A stretch of 54,150 nucleotides of DNA from Lachnoclostridium sp. Lineage in GTDB: Bacteria; Bacillota; Clostridia; Lachnospirales; Lachnospiraceae. Numbering within the stretch: the first letter of the stretch is position 1; each line of letters begins with the position of its first letter. The stretch is from positions 1 to 54,150 of the forward strand of contig JAETRR010000027.1 of assembly GCA_021770065.1 (NCBI GenBank), in the 5' to 3' direction. Made by a program: the position numbers and the translations under genes. The notes beneath the pieces are model-generated. The model searched no databases, was not told where the DNA came from, and was given only the letters and a program-made list of their open reading frames with translations. Below are positions 52,825 through 54,150 of this stretch, in pieces.

Positions 52825-53781
52825 GGAAACGCTGTCCCTGTCAGAAGTGCGGATTTGGGAATGAACAGTTTCCCGGACTGTATACTGAGGGGCATTGTTA
52901 ATGCTGATATAGATTCTCCCGATGTATTCTCCGATAAGTCCGAGCATAATAAGTATCAGCCCTCCGATGAACAGAAGGGATGCGATGATGGAGCTCCAGC
53001 CCAGTTCTATGGTAGAATCAATAAGTCTCCGTATTACGATGAAGATGCCGTAGCAGAAGCCTAAACATGCAATCATAAAGCCGGTAATTGTGGCAATGCG
53101 CAGAGGCTTTACGGAAAAAGCAGTAAAACCGTTGAACCAGAGAGACAGCAGCTTGCCGAAGGTATAGCCGGATTCCCCAACCATGCGGCTGTGGTGGGTG
53201 ACAGGCACATTGGCAATGTGACTGGTGGAACGAAAGATAAGGCCTTCAATATAAGGATACGGCTTATCGTAACGTATGATTTCCCGGGTAATAAAGCGTC
53301 TCATAATGAAGTAACTGGTGGTCTGCAGATTGGCAGGTTTGCCAAGGAGTATTTCCGTCATCTTTTCGTTCATCCAGGTCCCGAAATTCCGGAATCCGCT
53401 GTGCATCTTATGGTCATAGGAGGCGTAGACCACATCCCAGCCTTCCTGGATCTTGTCTACCAGCCTGAAAAGTTCGCAGGCCGGTGTCTGTCCGTCGTCA
53501 TCCAGAGAAATAATCAGATCCCCGCTACAGCAGCGGTATCCGGCCATCAGTGCGGAATGCTGGCCGAAATTTTTAGCCAGACTGATCCCTGTGATATGGG
53601 GATTGTTAAGGGCAAGTGTCTGAATATGCTCCCAGACATTGTCGGGAGAACAGTCGTTGACCAGAATGATTTCATAGTCGTATTCGGGACGCTGCCGGAG
53701 GGTTTCAATAATTTCGGATGTGACGATCTCTATGGTAGCCTCGGAACCATAGCAGGGAATCACAAAGGACAGCTTACTCAT
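52795..53781 (-). CDS. ArnC/GtrB-like Und-P glycosyltransferase (GT2)
   Basis: This 328-aa protein should transfer a sugar from a nucleotide donor to undecaprenyl phosphate. The GT-A domain has Asp43 (LVNDCSPD), the metal-binding Asp94-Asp96 (SLDDDGQTP) and AKNFGQHSALMAGYR. Two C-terminal helices (about 228-252 and 262-290) are followed by a hydrophilic tail of some 35 residues. AAAGGA is upstream. It lies tail-to-tail with the SMR pair, has its own promoter, and is the best candidate to load the modified Fuc4N. Confidence 0.88.
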   Translation of the reverse strand: MSKLSFVIPCYGSEATIEIVTSEIIETLRQRPEYDYEIILVNDCSPDNVWEHIQTLALNNPHITGISLAKNFGQHSALMAGYRCCSGDLIISLDDDGQTPACELFRLVDKIQEGWDVVYASYDHKMHSGFRNFGTWMNEKMTEILLGKPANLQTTSYFIMRRFITREIIRYDKPYPYIEGLIFRSTSHIANVPVTHHSRMVGESGYTFGKLLSLWFNGFTAFSVKPLRIATITGFMIACLGFCYGIFIVIRRLIDSTIELGWSSIIASLLFIGGLILIMLGLIGEYIGRIYISINNAPQYTVRETVHSQIRTSDRDSVSSQVKNNHPD

Positions 53782-53866
53782 GGGAACACAGTTCCTTTCT
53801 TAAAAAATGATATGGTGCAGACCGGACAGAATCTGTCCTGCCGGAGTCTTCGTAAACTTTTCGGAT

Positions 53867-53883
53867 GTGTGAACAGTAACTTC
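53867..53883. repeat. Copy of the repeat half-site seen at 16777
   Basis: GTGTGAACAGTAACTTC is identical to 16777-16793. Here it stands alone, without the hairpin array, inside the leader of the ArnC-like gene. It could be a degenerate repeat or a shared regulatory or protein-binding site. Confidence 0.5.
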
Positions 53884-53912
53884 AGTATACCTTTTTTTTG
53901 CGGATTGATCAA
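53884..53912 (-). promoter_or_regulatory. Sigma-A promoter of the ArnC-like GT2
   Basis: On the minus strand: TTGATC (53912-53907), 17 bp with an A8 tract, TATACT (53889-53884). The leader to the start codon would be about 95 nt. The homopolymer in the spacer could change promoter strength by slippage. Confidence 0.55.
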
Positions 53913-53919
53913 TCATGGT

Positions 53920-53948
53920 TTTACAATTCCGGGAAAAGCGTGTATAAT
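53920..53948 (+). promoter_or_regulatory. Strong sigma-A promoter towards the window end
   Basis: TTTACA (53920-53925), 17 bp, TATAAT (53943-53948), back-to-back with the minus-strand promoter and only 7 bp away. It reads out of the window and marks the next transcription unit. Confidence 0.65.
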
Positions 53949-54150
53949 AATAAAATTAGCTGCAAAAGGTAATACCGGGCGGCTGTCCGGACTGCTGGGC
54001 GGCTGCCCGTATGGAGAATTAGTGTGAAAGAAAATAGAGGAAGACCATAAATAGGTACACTTTAATAAGCTGTCTAAGGCAGGCAACTTTTTGAAGTGTT
54101 ATAGAGTTAGGAAATTAAATCAAGAAGCTAATGGTTTGTCAGGAGGAAGT

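Larger units (their letters stand above)
53782..54150. other. Divergent promoters and a long untranslated leader
   Basis: No convincing gene is seen here. The GT2 leader on the minus strand carries a perfect hairpin, GGACAG/CTGTCC at 53824-53838, and a copy of the GTGTGAACAGTAACTTC repeat (53867-53883). On the plus strand, transcription from 53920-53948 would give a leader of nearly 200 nt with GGGCGGCTG written twice (53978-54006), ending in a strong AGGAGG at 54140-54148. A gene most likely starts just beyond the window. Confidence 0.5.

Noticed and set aside
53191..54027. Long plus-strand frame of 278 codons near the window end
   Set aside because: It runs antisense to the clearly recognisable ArnC-like GT2 and has no ribosome site or family features.

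Overview
The window is a large surface-polysaccharide locus, most likely from a Gram-positive gut Clostridium relative (Bacillota, Lachnospiraceae-like). The reasons are the strong AGGAGG-type ribosome sites, sigma-A promoters (TTGACA/TATAAT, 17-18 bp spacers), an Rpn-type PD-(D/E)XK protein, and the mix of dTDP-sugar, CDP-sugar and Und-P glycosylation genes. This assignment comes from sequence style, not a database match. I see no rRNA, tRNA or CRISPR array.

Layout. 1-2275: a tyrosine recombinase and a convergent Rpn nuclease, separated by a MITE-like palindrome. 2571-4944: ugd and a UDP-glucuronate 4-epimerase (UDP-GlcA, then UDP-GalA). 5010-8446 (minus): GT4, GT2 and a Wzy-like polymerase/ligase. 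8783-13834 (plus): GT4, Wzx flippase, WecG/TagA enzyme, GT4 and a LbH acyltransferase. 13854-15275 (minus): the WbaP-like initiating phosphoglycosyltransferase with its own promoter. 15483-20116: GT4 and two GT-C-like membrane proteins. 20284-30255: a CDP-sugar module (RfbF, RfbG, RfbH, acetylating acetaldehyde dehydrogenase, pyruvate aldolase, ThDP enzyme, SDR reductase) with one large GT-C-like gene inside it. 30269-33967: GtrA, GtrB-like GT2, a second Wzy-like protein and an AT3 acyltransferase. 34089-41162: rmlB, rmlA, rmlC, a coiled-coil membrane protein, Wzm/Wzt ABC exporter and a double-domain GT2, with visibly more C-ending codons. 41187-48574: four large multi-membrane proteins, two of them tandem paralogues, plus a Dpm1-type GT2. 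48588-53781: WecE/RffA aminotransferase, ATP-grasp ligase, LysA-fold decarboxylase, two SMR-type small membrane proteins and, convergently, an ArnC/GtrB-like GT2.

How it may work (inference). WbaP, TagA and the GT4/GT2 enzymes assemble Und-PP-linked repeats that are flipped by Wzx and polymerised by Wzy-like proteins. The rml/Wzm/Wzt segment looks like a second, ABC-exported rhamnan-type glycan. Three Und-P glycosyltransferases (30687, 42929, 53781), GtrA or SMR flippases and about seven GT-C-like proteins suggest the polymers are decorated outside the membrane.

Two modules stand out. First, the CDP-3,6-dideoxy-4-ketohexose genes sit with a YerE-like ThDP enzyme and a DmpF/DmpG pair. That suggests a branched sugar carrying a four-carbon side chain rather than the two-carbon chain of yersiniose. 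Second, the RffA / ATP-grasp / decarboxylase / SMR-pair / ArnC set looks like an Arn-analogous pathway for a dTDP-Fuc4N derivative amidated with a decarboxylated amino acid. Neither product can be proven from sequence alone.
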